Part shown: one piece after another, positions 27,466 to 38,000 of the stretch | Layout: every line of letters begins with the position of its first letter | How positions within the stretch are numbered: position 1 is the stretch's first letter | NCBI RefSeq assembly: GCF_030295955.1 | Contig: NZ_AP027363.1 | Span: forward strand, 2,604,001-2,668,000 | Length of the DNA stretch: 64,000 bases | Reading direction: 5' to 3' | DNA from: Thalassotalea agarivorans | GTDB lineage: Bacteria > Pseudomonadota > Gammaproteobacteria > Enterobacterales > Alteromonadaceae | Made by a program: the position numbers and the translations under genes | The notes under the pieces: generated by a model | What the model was told of the DNA's origin: nothing | The model's database searches: none | What the model saw: only the letters and a program-made list of their open reading frames with translations

Positions 27466-28836
27466 CTATTGGTGCTGCTTTAAATATGTCTGTCGATAAT
27501 CTTGCTTACTTGGAAATGCGTTACTTTGTTGACTAAAAAACTGTGCTAATTGCGACAACTGTCGATCAATTTGTTGCGTTGGCATATGGCTAACAATAGC
27601 ATCAACACTGTGTTGCTTTATACCCAAATTCATCAACAACGCTATCCACTGTTTGCTTTCAACTTGCCTGCCCTCTATTTCCGGCAATTGTCCGGTATGT
27701 GTAAACACTTCCAAATCATAGGTTAGCGCGTCAAGTTCGTGTTGCGACAACACAGATTGCACGTCATTCCAAAGGTAGGCAGGCAAAGCATAAAAAGTAT
27801 TCATCGTGCTATTGCCCAAGACAGTTTGCGCATTAAACGAAGTAGCTAGTGCTTGAGAGTAACCGTTAAAAATTGGGTATTGCCAAAGGCGATTTAGGTC
27901 CCATCGCAGGTTAGTCATGTGCCCAATATGATGATAGCAATTTGCATAGGCAGACAACCCCAGTTTTATACCATCGCTACTCATCACCGTGGTCTCCATA
28001 TGATGCGACGCATTGGTTTCCTGCCACGTGATTTGTTCGTGTTTAATAACATGGCGGCAAACATAATCAGTAAGCGCATCGATGTTTTCCTCAGACGCCA
28101 CAATACATACTTCAACGTTGCTGTGACTTGGGCTTATTATGATGTGTCCCAAGGCGTGCTGATAATAGTACGTATCGGGTAGTGATACTTTACTGCGGTC
28201 TAATACAACTCTGCGTTGCCGTAACGAGTTAACTTTATCTGTTAAACCACACGCAAAACGCAAATCATGTGGTTGGCTCTGCTTACTAATATTGACGTTT
28301 TGTTTGTCCAAACGCTGCGCTAAAAGGTCGCAAAGTTGATTTAGATCGCAATTGAGCTGATATTCAATGGTCGAGGCAACATTTGTAGGGTCTTTGCTCG
28401 GGTGGGCGAATTTTTGGTGTTTTGCCAACAGCGCAGATAGACAAAAACTGTCAAAGCTATGCTGCGTTAGGTTGCTCGCAGAAAAATACTGATTGAATGC
28501 AAATCCCTCAAAACCAATACCATACTCACTGCTTGCCTGATAAAAATATTGCCCCGTTTGCAGATTTTCAAACCGTTGAGCACTAACAAAATCGGCATCA
28601 GCATCTGTTAGCAATAGTGCTTCTGTAACATCAAATTTCGCCAATAAATGTAGCCAATGTTGATCAAGCAATACCACACCATCAACGGTCTCTGTATCGG
28701 CAGGTTTTAGGATATTAACCGTTACTTGATTATTTGTTTTATCGACGATAAACAGCGCAGATAGTAACGCTTGTATTAGCCCGTACCCCATTAAATGGGA
28801 GTGATTATGCACGTCGATCTCTATTGTATATGGCAT
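27466..28836 (-). CDS. Degenerate tryptophan halogenase-like protein lacking the FAD motif
   Basis: A 456-residue protein with no GxGxxG flavin loop and no WxWxIP motif, yet apparently related to its two neighbours. The segment GIGFEGFAFNQYF...SFDSFCLSALLAKHQKFA parallels FHHYWL...DSYSLASQAARQGRF of the halogenases. Its C-terminus FTHTGQLPEIEGRQVESKQWIALLMNLGIKQHSVDAIVSHM parallels YRANGRIYRQDGELFNETSWLAVMQGQGVTPAGYHPLVDVL. The homology is by eye. It begins 2 bases after the stop of copy 2 and ends 8 bases before copy 1, so the three are surely co-expressed. It is an intact frame, so it may be a partner or scaffold subunit rather than an enzyme. Confidence 0.7.
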   Translation of the reverse strand: MPYTIEIDVHNHSHLMGYGLIQALLSALFIVDKTNNQVTVNILKPADTETVDGVVLLDQHWLHLLAKFDVTEALLLTDADADFVSAQRFENLQTGQYFYQASSEYGIGFEGFAFNQYFSASNLTQHSFDSFCLSALLAKHQKFAHPSKDPTNVASTIEYQLNCDLNQLCDLLAQRLDKQNVNISKQSQPHDLRFACGLTDKVNSLRQRRVVLDRSKVSLPDTYYYQHALGHIIISPSHSNVEVCIVASEENIDALTDYVCRHVIKHEQITWQETNASHHMETTVMSSDGIKLGLSAYANCYHHIGHMTNLRWDLNRLWQYPIFNGYSQALATSFNAQTVLGNSTMNTFYALPAYLWNDVQSVLSQHELDALTYDLEVFTHTGQLPEIEGRQVESKQWIALLMNLGIKQHSVDAIVSHMPTQQIDRQLSQLAQFFSQQSNAFPSKQDYRQTYLKQHQ

Positions 28837-28838
28837 AA

Positions 28839-30398
28839 CTAGGCTCTCCTTGCACCATATAAACTAAAGGTTGCAGGTGCTGGGCTTTGTTGGCTAGAGC
28901 CAAGAAACTTTTGTAATACTTGGCTGTGCTCATGGGCACCATCAACACAACGTAATACTTGCTCTTTATAGTGCTGCAATAAAGCCTTTCTGTCAGCGTC
29001 CGATAGCTGTGTTGTTCTGGTGTCAATTTGATTAGGTCGCACTCTTTGGCCATGATAAACCGCTTGCCAACTTGGCGTTAGAAACAAACCATATTGATAC
29101 TTTTCGATATAACCTGTCGATTTGTACATCGCCATTTTCTGACCCAATGAATCTGGTAATTGCATATGTTTTACATAACGCCAAAACTCGCTATCTTCTC
29201 TCTCTGTTGCGCAATAATGGAGAATAAGAAAGTCTCTTATTCGATCCATTTCCATACCCATAAAGCGATTAAACTCTGTTCTGCATTGATTGATATTCTG
29301 CGATTGCGGTAAAAACTCTATGAGCTTCATAATGCTGCTTTGAATCAAGTAAATACTGGTTGATTCAAGCGGTTCTAAAAAGCCACTAGAGAGCCCTACT
29401 GCTACAACATTGTTTTTCCATGCACATTTAGTTTTCCCCGCCGTAAATGACAAGCTATTGATATCATTTATTTGCTCGCCGTTTAAATGCTGTTGCAAAG
29501 TATCTATGGCCTGTGTTTCGCTAATAAACTTGTCGCAATAAACATAGCCATTACCTTGCCTGTTTTGAAGCGGTATATTCCATTGCCAGCCCGCATCGCG
29601 AGCCATCGCTTTGGTATAAGGCAAAACGTTGCTATCAACCGCTTTTGTGGCCACGGCGACAGCACGGTTACAAGGAAGGAATTCACTCCAATCTTCAAAG
29701 GCAACACCCAACACTTTTTGCAGTAATATACTGCTAAAGCCGCTGCAGTCGATAAATAAGTCACCTTCAATGACTGCGCCGTTTTCCAGTATTAGTGATT
29801 CAATATTGCCAGATAATGCCCTGCGCTTAACATCAACTACTTTTCCTTCAATACGCCTTGCACCATGTTGCTCAGAAAATTGGCGCAAGAACGTGGCATA
29901 AAGGCCTGCGTCAATATGGTAAGCATACGAATAGGTAGACGAAATATTGGATAAATCATCGCTAGGAAAAGCGAATTTTTTAGCGTTACAAAGTGCCACA
30001 GGAAGCGAAAAGTTATCCAAGTCATGTATGTCAGCAATGCCTTCTGCGAGCCAATACTGATAAAAATCAACCCCATTGTGGCCCTCACCATAGTCGCCAA
30101 AAGGGTGAATGTAGGCATCGCCAATTTGAGCCCAATGAGAAAATTCTATGCCTAATTTGAAGGTTGCGTTGGTTGCACGCATAAATGCTTTTTCGTCAAT
30201 GCCAAGGCGCTGATTAAAAAAACGTAAGTGTGGTAGGGTTGCTTCTCCGACACCGACAGTGCCGATTTGCTCTGATTCAACGAGCGTAACGGTATAATGT
30301 GTTTTAGGTAATAGTTTTGATAACGCCGCGGCTGTCATCCATCCCGCAGTGCCACCGCCCATAATCACGATACGGTTAATACTATTGACCTTACTCAT
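28839..30398 (-). CDS. FAD-dependent tryptophan halogenase-like protein (copy 2)
   Basis: A 519-residue paralogue of the 25928-27457 protein. GGGTAGW is at residues 14-20, Lys81 in ATFKLGIEF, WQWNIP at 271-276, and Glu345 in LEPLESTS. All halogenase catalytic positions are conserved, although the residue after EPLEST differs from copy 1 (S instead of G). The two copies diverge throughout, so this is an old duplication, not a recent one. It is the first gene after the TonB receptor, separated by a terminator, and starts the three-gene halogenase operon. Confidence 0.93.
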   Translation of the reverse strand: MSKVNSINRIVIMGGGTAGWMTAAALSKLLPKTHYTVTLVESEQIGTVGVGEATLPHLRFFNQRLGIDEKAFMRATNATFKLGIEFSHWAQIGDAYIHPFGDYGEGHNGVDFYQYWLAEGIADIHDLDNFSLPVALCNAKKFAFPSDDLSNISSTYSYAYHIDAGLYATFLRQFSEQHGARRIEGKVVDVKRRALSGNIESLILENGAVIEGDLFIDCSGFSSILLQKVLGVAFEDWSEFLPCNRAVAVATKAVDSNVLPYTKAMARDAGWQWNIPLQNRQGNGYVYCDKFISETQAIDTLQQHLNGEQINDINSLSFTAGKTKCAWKNNVVAVGLSSGFLEPLESTSIYLIQSSIMKLIEFLPQSQNINQCRTEFNRFMGMEMDRIRDFLILHYCATEREDSEFWRYVKHMQLPDSLGQKMAMYKSTGYIEKYQYGLFLTPSWQAVYHGQRVRPNQIDTRTTQLSDADRKALLQHYKEQVLRCVDGAHEHSQVLQKFLGSSQQSPAPATFSLYGARRA

Positions 30399-30465
30399 TC
30401 ACTACTCAAAAACCAGGTTGTTATTGTTTACTTGTTACCTTAAAAAGAAAACGCGTTGTTGTAAA

Positions 30466-30496
30466 AGAAAAATTTGGTGCCCTTTCGGGCACCAAA
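30466..30496 (-). terminator. Terminator after the TonB receptor gene
   Basis: Hairpin with arms TTTGGTGCCC and GGGCACCAAA and a four-base loop, followed on the minus strand by a T-rich tract. It may attenuate rather than fully stop transcription into the halogenase genes. Confidence 0.82.
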
Positions 30497-30533
30497 CAGC
30501 GTGTAAGTGACTCTCGTCACTTGAGGGAGACTA

Positions 30534-33500
30534 TTAGAAATTACCACGCACCACGATAGAGTAGCGTCTATCGTTGGTAAACCAAGAACGTATCACTCTG
30601 TCACCGTCCTCGTTCACCTGCATAGTTGTTTCCGTAATATTGTTGTTCAAGTTTGTCCCTTGGAAACCAATCTTCCAGTTTTCTGTTACATCATAGAAAA
30701 TAGAAGCATCAAGTTGTCCATTGGCCTCGTTATAAATTGGCAATGTCGTAATAACATCACGTGTAGTTAGCAAGTAGTCACTACGCCAGCTATAAGCAAC
30801 ACGGGCTGATATTCCGTATTTTTCATACATAGCAGCAACATTGAAGTTATCTTGCGACAAGCCTTCTAATGGTAGGTTGTCAAAAGCAAAGTCACCTGCA
30901 TCTACACTATCGCCCGCATCATCAGACAGACCCTCATTGGGTGAACCTTCTTCGTCTATATAGGTATAGTTAAACTGCATACCTAAACCAGACAATGCAC
31001 CTGGTAAAAAGTCATAGAATTGCTGATAGGCAAATTCGAAACCTTTAATTGTACCTTCATCACCATTGGTTGCACCGGCAACTTCAACCTGTTGAGTAGC
31101 ACCATTATTGGTGTAATCACGCACGGTAACGCCATTGATGAAATAGTTTTCTAAACTCTTATGGAATAAGGCTAAGGTTAATGAATCGCCCTCACCGAAG
31201 TAGTATTCAAAAGAGATATCAGAATTCATTGATTCCATCGGTTGTAAATACGGGTTACCTGAGGCCGCGGTATAACGGTCATAGGCAGCGCTTACAGGCA
31301 CCGGTGGATCAACACTGTCGTCATAATCCACTTGTAAATCTTGACCACTGATACTGACGTAGTTACGCAAGTTACCGAGCGCAGGTAATGCAATCGCTTG
31401 TGACCAACCAATACGAATTAAGAATTCGTCGGTGATGTTGAACTTGACGTTCAAACTAGGTAACACAGTATCATAAGTACTGGATTCGACCGTATTTTCA
31501 GACGCACCATTACCAAAATCTTTTTGGTCTTGTGGTAAGTAGTTTTCAACCTCAGTCGGGTCATTTGGATCATCAGGGCGATCATCTGGGTAGCTAATGA
31601 AACCGTATGTGTCGTTTTCTAAACGCACATATCGCGCACCGACGTTTGCGTCGTATTCAAATCCACCAATCTCACCTTCAAAGTTCAAGCGTACATAAAA
31701 GGCCGTACTCATTTCATCGGTTTGGTTAATTTCATTTGGTAAGAAGTTACCTTCTGCGCCTGCACGCGCAGCCAAAGGTAACCAACCGCTATCATTTACA
31801 CTGGCTAAACTGGTCGCAAGATTATTGTAATCTCGTACCATATCCATTGCTGGGAACAACAAATCGTTGCCGCCTTCAATAGCTAGTTGACCTCTAGCTA
31901 AGTTGTCAAAACTAACCACATCATAAGGTACTGTGTTTTGGTCGTACCAACGCGGGCCATTTGCCGTCCAACCTTCACTTAAGTTACCCCAGTTGTACGT
32001 TGATTGACGTGTTGTTTGTTCTCGAGATGAGTGACGCACACCCACCATAATTGACGTTAACACGCTATCATCTAGCGTATATTCTGTGTCAAAACGAGCT
32101 GCTAATTCCTTACCTTCGTTATCTGAGATGTGGTCCATCGCGTAACGCCAGAAGTAAGAAGAAGGGTCTTGTAAATAGGTTGAATCAAATGCATATCCAG
32201 GCTGATTGTTAAATGTTGGATCTAGTAAAACTACATCTGCAACACCGCTGCCACTGCGATCTAAACCAACAACCGCTCGAGCAGCACCACCAACTGACAC
32301 ATCAAGGATATCCATATCCGCATCAACTTGTTGCACGTCAAAATTAAATGCCCAATTTTCATTTGGTGTCCATTTAATATTGATACTCGCATCTGAAACT
32401 TGAGATTCCTGATCGCGCACACGCGTCAACAATGAGTGCTTCGCACCGTATATACCGCCTGGTGCGTCACCACGCCAGCCCGCATCCGATGTCATAACAC
32501 CTGATTCAAAGTAGCCTGCACTATCTGTTTCAAATGTAGTGCCTTCGACTGGCAATAAATTAGTCGCCACACTGCCATCATCCGCCCATTCAACTACATT
32601 TTCACCCCAAGCCAATGTTGCTTCAGAGCGAATGTATTCACCGGTAACAAGTAGCGTTTTATCAGGACTTTCCCACTGTACTGAGCCACCAAAACCTTCA
32701 CGTGTTCTATCGTCTAGCTTTTTACTTAAGCGCACAGACTCTGGCACAAATAGGTTTGGATCGCGATCTTGTGCTCGATAACGACCAATTTGGACAGCAT
32801 CAGATTGCACGTCCATCGTCGCATTTGTGTAATTTACCAAGAAACCAAAACGACCCGCGTCTGTGTCGTAGTTTTCACTAATAAGACCTGAAAAGTTAGG
32901 TGACCATTCTTCACGTAAATCGGCATAAGTACCGTCTACAGTAAATGCAACCACACCATCATGATCGTCAAATGGTTTACGCGTGTTAAGGCTGATTGTG
33001 CCGGCGATACCGCCTTCAATCATATCAGCCGTTTGGTTTTTAAAGACTTGTACCGAGCCCATCAGCTCCGGCGATACATCTTCAAAACTCAAACCACGAC
33101 CGGAGTCAGCAGAAAAACTGTCACGGCCATTAAATTCTGTTCTTGCATGAGTCAAACCACGAACTACCGCGCCACCACCTTCAACGCCAAAGTGATCAGG
33201 GTCGTTGGCTGCTGCAAATCGCTCAATGGCGACACCTGGTAATCTGGAGATAGCTTCTAGAACGCTTCGATCAGGTAGTGAACCCATATCTTCCGCGGAG
33301 ATGGCATCCATAACTGTGTCGGCGCCCATTTTCATTTCACGGGCAGTAATAAGGTTACGGCGTTGACCCGTCACTTCAATAACTTCTACATTATTTTCAG
33401 CGTTTTCAGCGGCAACATTTTCGGTATCAGGCGACGGCTGAGCTTGTTCTTCTTGTGCAATTGCATTGGCAGAAATACCTAATACTGCGCAGGCAACTAA

Positions 33501-33554
33501 AGAGTACTTAAAAGCTGTTTTTTTGCTTCGCCCCTTTTTGGTTTGATGTCTCAT
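30534..33554 (-). CDS. TonB-dependent receptor
   Basis: A 1006-residue outer-membrane transporter. It has a signal peptide cleaved after ANAIA, a low-complexity linker with a TonB-box-like ENNVEVIEVTGQR (about residues 52-65), a plug domain starting AISAEDMGSLPDRSVLEAISRLPGVAI, and a 22-strand-type barrel ending in the aromatic terminus VVRGNF. The length and the plug sequence resemble the large receptors found with carbohydrate or aromatic-compound loci in marine gammaproteobacteria. It precedes the halogenase operon on the same strand, and three CGTTCAA repeats lie upstream, which suggests regulated expression. The ligand is not known. Confidence 0.94.
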   Translation of the reverse strand: MRHQTKKGRSKKTAFKYSLVACAVLGISANAIAQEEQAQPSPDTENVAAENAENNVEVIEVTGQRRNLITAREMKMGADTVMDAISAEDMGSLPDRSVLEAISRLPGVAIERFAAANDPDHFGVEGGGAVVRGLTHARTEFNGRDSFSADSGRGLSFEDVSPELMGSVQVFKNQTADMIEGGIAGTISLNTRKPFDDHDGVVAFTVDGTYADLREEWSPNFSGLISENYDTDAGRFGFLVNYTNATMDVQSDAVQIGRYRAQDRDPNLFVPESVRLSKKLDDRTREGFGGSVQWESPDKTLLVTGEYIRSEATLAWGENVVEWADDGSVATNLLPVEGTTFETDSAGYFESGVMTSDAGWRGDAPGGIYGAKHSLLTRVRDQESQVSDASINIKWTPNENWAFNFDVQQVDADMDILDVSVGGAARAVVGLDRSGSGVADVVLLDPTFNNQPGYAFDSTYLQDPSSYFWRYAMDHISDNEGKELAARFDTEYTLDDSVLTSIMVGVRHSSREQTTRQSTYNWGNLSEGWTANGPRWYDQNTVPYDVVSFDNLARGQLAIEGGNDLLFPAMDMVRDYNNLATSLASVNDSGWLPLAARAGAEGNFLPNEINQTDEMSTAFYVRLNFEGEIGGFEYDANVGARYVRLENDTYGFISYPDDRPDDPNDPTEVENYLPQDQKDFGNGASENTVESSTYDTVLPSLNVKFNITDEFLIRIGWSQAIALPALGNLRNYVSISGQDLQVDYDDSVDPPVPVSAAYDRYTAASGNPYLQPMESMNSDISFEYYFGEGDSLTLALFHKSLENYFINGVTVRDYTNNGATQQVEVAGATNGDEGTIKGFEFAYQQFYDFLPGALSGLGMQFNYTYIDEEGSPNEGLSDDAGDSVDAGDFAFDNLPLEGLSQDNFNVAAMYEKYGISARVAYSWRSDYLLTTRDVITTLPIYNEANGQLDASIFYDVTENWKIGFQGTNLNNNITETTMQVNEDGDRVIRSWFTNDRRYSIVVRGNF

Positions 33555-33645
33555 ATAAATCCCTAACTGAATGTTGTAAGCGAGCTTTTAATGCCCGCAT
33601 TATTTTTTTATTCATGTTGAGATTAGCGAAGGGAATGTAAAGGGT

Positions 33646-33703
33646 CGTTCAATAAAGGAATTTAGCGTAAATTTGAACGTTCAACTTTCTACAAAACGTT
33701 CAA
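33646..33703 (-). promoter_or_regulatory. Triple CGTTCAA repeat including a 12-bp palindrome upstream of the TonB receptor
   Basis: CGTTCAA occurs at 33646, 33678 and 33697, and the middle copy is part of the perfect palindrome TTGAACGTTCAA (33673-33684). The spacings of 32 and 19 bases place the copies roughly on one DNA face. The cluster is about 90-150 bases before the receptor start. A further copy lies at 23856 before the GH5 gene. The cognate regulator is unknown. Confidence 0.5.
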
Positions 33704-33762
33704 ATACAGGTACCAAAAAAACACCAAGCTAATGAATTATATAGGTTTTATAAAAAACAAAA

Positions 33763-33789
33763 AAGCGCCACAAGAAAATGTAAGCGCTT
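33763..33789 (-). terminator. Weak hairpin after the small lipoprotein gene
   Basis: Short arms AAGCGC and GCGCTT around a 15-base loop, with A-rich sequence giving a T-rich tract on the minus strand. It is a plausible but weak terminator. Confidence 0.4.
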
Positions 33790-33809
33790 TCAAAAAATAG
33801 TTAAAAAAC

Positions 33810-34112
33810 CTACTTTTTCTCTTGTTTTTGCTTCTCTACAAACGCTTTTGCCTCTTCTTTGTTTTCGCAAATTGCAGGCTGTTTATCATCTCTATAGAAA
33901 CGAATATCAACACAATCTTGTTCAAATCTGCGCTCTAGTTCAGTTCGTCTAAGCGGTTGATCTTTTGCGTTATCAATTTGTCTTTGCAGTGACTGACAAT
34001 GCTGAATCTGCTGATGCTGAACATTAACATCTTCGCACGCGTTTTCGTTTGATGAACAGGCAGCTATGGTTGCCACGGTAGCCGCAATAAATAGTGTCTT
34101 AGTTATCTTCAT
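33810..34112 (-). CDS. Small Cys-rich lipoprotein of unknown function
   Basis: A 100-residue protein with a lipoprotein signal peptide and lipobox IAAC (MKITKTLFIAATVATIAACS). The mature part is charged and helical, with four further Cys residues (in NACED, QHCQS, QDCVD, AICEN) that could form two disulphides in the periplasm. The end is Lys/Glu-rich (FVEKQKQEKK). I do not recognise the family. It is divergent from the 2OG oxygenase gene. Confidence 0.75.
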   Translation of the reverse strand: MKITKTLFIAATVATIAACSSNENACEDVNVQHQQIQHCQSLQRQIDNAKDQPLRRTELERRFEQDCVDIRFYRDDKQPAICENKEEAKAFVEKQKQEKK

Positions 34113-34195
34113 TTGGTTAAATCTTTAGTAGAATGCTACATTTAGCTTAATTGTAACTAACAATTAATTCAAAGCCTAGCTTAGGAATTTCCACA

Positions 34196-35038
34196 ATGTT
34201 CGTAGACGTCGTCAATTATGAAGATGAAAATGCCGCTGAAAAATTTGTAAAAAGCTTACATAACAGTGGATTTGGTGTTTTAACTCATCACCCGATCAAA
34301 CAATCATTGGTCAATCGCATATATGAGCAATGGTATGCCTTTTTTCAATCACAAGAAAAAAACGACTTTGCCTTTAGCGTAGAAAAGCAGGACGGTTATT
34401 TTGCTCCTGAAATATCTGAAACTGCAAAAGGTCATACTAAAAAAGATATTAAAGAGTATTACCACGTATACCCTTGGGGGAGGATTCCTGATTCACTTAA
34501 GGACGATATTCTTGAATATTATGCACTTGCCTCCGAATTAGCCGCAGAGCTGCTAGACTGGGTAGAAAAATATAGCCCACCAGAGATTGCTCAAAAATAT
34601 TCAGAGCCCTTGTCTAATATGATTAAGGATACCCCTAATACCTTGCTAAGAGTATTGCATTATCCGCCATTAACTGGTGATGAAGAGCCTGGCGCTATTC
34701 GCGCAGCCGCTCATGAAGATATTAACTTGTTGACTATTTTACCAGCAGCCAACGAACCTGGATTACAAGTACAACAAAAGGATGATACTTGGGTTGATGT
34801 ACCAGCAGATTTTGGTACCTTGATCATTAATATCGGCGATATGCTGCAAGAAGCTTCAGGCGGTTATTTTCCATCAACAAGCCACAGGGTGATCAACCCA
34901 AGTGGTGAAGAAGCAATGAAGTCTCGTATTTCTTTGCCGTTGTTTTTGCATCCGCGCAGTGAAGTTGTGTTGTCTGAGAGGCACACACAACACAGTTATT
35001 TGATGGAACGATTAAAAGAACTCGGCGTTAAACCTTAA
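34196..35038 (+). CDS. Isopenicillin-N-synthase-like 2-oxoglutarate/Fe(II) oxygenase
   Basis: A 280-residue non-haem iron oxygenase of the IPNS/DIOX family. The double-stranded beta-helix carries the iron ligands H173 and D175 (AAHEDINLLTIL) and H230 (STSHRVINP), with R231 nearby, and the substrate-binding Y/R in LLRVLHYPPL is at about residues 150-158. The N-terminal DIOX_N region starts VDVVNYED. Such enzymes hydroxylate or desaturate small molecules, but the substrate is unknown. It is a single gene, convergent with the RND efflux operon, sharing a bidirectional terminator. Confidence 0.9.
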   Translation: MFVDVVNYEDENAAEKFVKSLHNSGFGVLTHHPIKQSLVNRIYEQWYAFFQSQEKNDFAFSVEKQDGYFAPEISETAKGHTKKDIKEYYHVYPWGRIPDSLKDDILEYYALASELAAELLDWVEKYSPPEIAQKYSEPLSNMIKDTPNTLLRVLHYPPLTGDEEPGAIRAAAHEDINLLTILPAANEPGLQVQQKDDTWVDVPADFGTLIINIGDMLQEASGGYFPSTSHRVINPSGEEAMKSRISLPLFLHPRSEVVLSERHTQHSYLMERLKELGVKP

Positions 35039-35050
35039 AATTTTCCAAAA

Positions 35051-35074
35051 AAAAGCCACCTTACGGTGGCTTTT
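35051..35074. terminator. Bidirectional terminator between the oxygenase gene and the RND operon
   Basis: Perfect hairpin with arms AAAAGCCACC and GGTGGCTTTT and loop TTAC. It serves both convergent transcription units. Confidence 0.9.
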
Positions 35075-35076
35075 TA

Positions 35077-38000
35077 TTATTCATGCGATTTTCGCTGGAA
35101 TGGTTTAGAAATAAGACCACCATACCACTTAAATCCTTTACCGGTATGATACCAAGTACGTGTGTTCATATGTCTAATATCATCAAATATTAAGTACAGT
35201 GATGGTATTAAGATTAATGTAACCGCCGTTGCAAACAAGACACCAAAGCCAAGTGATACAGCCATTGGAATGACCAACTGTGCTTGCAAGCTTGTTTCAA
35301 AGAACATGATTGGCACTAAGCCTATAAAGGTCGTTAGTGAGGTCAGCATAATCGCTCTAAAGCGTTTGGTGCCCGCATATTCAACAGCATCAACAAGTCG
35401 TATACCCTCTCTTCTTGCATTGTTGACATAATCAACCATGACCAGTGAATCATTCACTACCACCCCAACAACAGCCATAATACCGAAGACCGACATCATG
35501 CTCATATCCATACCCATGATGATGTGGCCATAGACTGCACCGACAATACCGAATGGAATAACTGTCATAATCATCATCGGTTGCGAATAAGAACGCAGCG
35601 GTATTGCTAACAACGAGAAGATAACCATCAATGAAATGACCAAATTCTTTAATTGTTCATTAGCACTGCGCATTTCTTCTTCTATACGACCCGAAACATT
35701 GGTTTTAACCGTTGGGAATTGGCGCAACAATTCTGGAATATAGTTGTCGCGAATGTCGTTAGCTACCTTGAATGGCTCTACTTGTTCAGCATCAACGCTA
35801 CCCCAAATATTAATGGTTCTATTACCATTTTCACGACGGATACGTGTTACACCTTGCTTCATCGTAATATCTGCTAATTGGCTTAACGGTAATTCAGCGC
35901 CATTAGGAGCTTGAATAAGCGTATCTTCAACGTGTCCTACTGAGCTACGCTGCGCTTGTGGATAGCGCACCATCACGCGAATTTCTTCACTATCGCGCAA
36001 GATACGTTGCGCTTCTAAGCCATAGAAACTATAAGCGACTTGAGACGCGATATCAGACAATGATAAGCCTAAGCTATATGCCAATGGCTTAAGGGTAAAT
36101 TGCACTTCCTTCGCACTAGTTTGACGAGAATCTGCAACATCACCGACACCTTTAATTGAGTTCAACTTGGCTTTCAGTGCAGTCGCCGCTGCTACTAATT
36201 GTTCGTCATTGGTACTTTCTAGCCTAAATGAGATATCACCATCCTCTCGGCCACCGCCATCTATTGTGTCTTGTACGCGAACAGATTTTACGCCTGGAAG
36301 TGATGGTATTGCCGTACGCCAGCGGTCAGACAGTTCAAACGGGTCAATTGGACGGTCATCAGGTTGCACTAGTTTCATCATAATGCGACCTTGGGTACGA
36401 CCATTCATTTGCACGTGCATGTCTTCCACCATAGGCTTGCCGTACTCATCTACAATCTTCTGCTCTACGTCATTAACGATGTTTTCAACACGTAACAATG
36501 TAGCTAACGCATCTTTTTCAGCAGTATCAACATTCATTTCTATGGTAATACGCGGAAAATCATGTGGTATTTTTCCGTTACCAACGTAGCGAACAAGGCC
36601 ACCTTGGAATAAGCCCACAGTAATAAAGATTACCGCGATGAAAAATGATAGTACTGCCCAACGATGTTTTAAAAACACCTTCAATGATGGGTGATAAACC
36701 TTATAAATCAAAAACTGTACACCGCCATCTACTTTACGACGCATGCGATCAGATAACGAATTAGAATCAGCTGGTTTTTCTTTCATTCCAGCTAAATGCG
36801 CAGGAAGAATCAACTTCGACTCTACCAGTGAGAACAGTAAACATAAGATAACGACGTAACCAATTGATTTACCAAAGGCACTTTCAGGACCATCGCCTAA
36901 GATAAATGGTACAAACACAGCGATTGTTGTTAACACCCCGAAGGTTGCTGGCATTGCAACACGTTTTACACCTCGAATCACGTTATCAACACTATGCCCT
37001 TTCGCTTCGGTTTCGGCATGCGCACTTTCTCCCATAACAATGGCGTCATCGACCACGATCCCCAGCACCATAATAAAGGCGAATAAACTCACCAGGTTAA
37101 TGGTAACATTGGTGAATTCCATAGGCATAAGCATTAACGTACCTAGGAAACACACAGGTAAACCTATCATGACCCAAAACGCTAGTTTAATTCTTAAAAA
37201 TAGCGCCAGCATCATGAAAACTAAGACCGCACCGCCAAGCATGTTTTCTAACATCATGTCTAAGCGACCTTCCAAATAGAAGGTTAAATCCACCCAAGGG
37301 TCAATCATCACACCATCAGGTAATTCAGCTTTCTTTGTTTCGATAAAACGATTAATAACACTGGCAACATCTGTAATACTTTGATTCTCAGCCGCGCCAA
37401 TAAAGAAGCTTACCGCGTTCTTACCATTAAACTTAGAGTATTGAATACCTTCTTGAAAGCCATCAACAACTGTTGCTACGTCGCCAAGTAATATCTTGGT
37501 ACCATCAGCGCGCGTAATAACAGGCAGGTTCTCAAATTCATGGCCTCTATAGGCCTGATTTTCAACACGTAGGTTGATGTAACCATTTTCTGCCCGTATT
37601 TGACCTGCAGACATGTTGCGAGAAAAACCTCTTACTGCGCTAGCAACTTGTTGGAAGCTCAAGCCATATTCACGCAGCTTATCTTTACTCACTTCAATTG
37701 ATATTTCATAACCTAAACCGCCGTAAAAATCTGAAACGTTGATCATCGGCAGCTGCTGAATCTCATCATGAATATCGCGGCCTAGCTCTTTTAGATCTCG
37801 ATAAGACAAGTCACCATACAAACTGACCCAAAGCACTTCTTGGGTAAACTTAATTCGTTCAATTTTGGGGCGTTCCATACCTGCGGGGAAACTCGGAATA
37901 GAATCAATTTGAGATTTAACTTCTTCCAAAACGACCTGAGGATCATAACCTTCTTCCACTTGAAACCAACCGTTTGAGTAGTTTCGGTTTGAATAGGTGA

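Noticed and set aside
36167-36589. 140-codon open frame opposite the RND permease gene
   Set aside because: A codon-bias shadow of a certain gene, with no family features.
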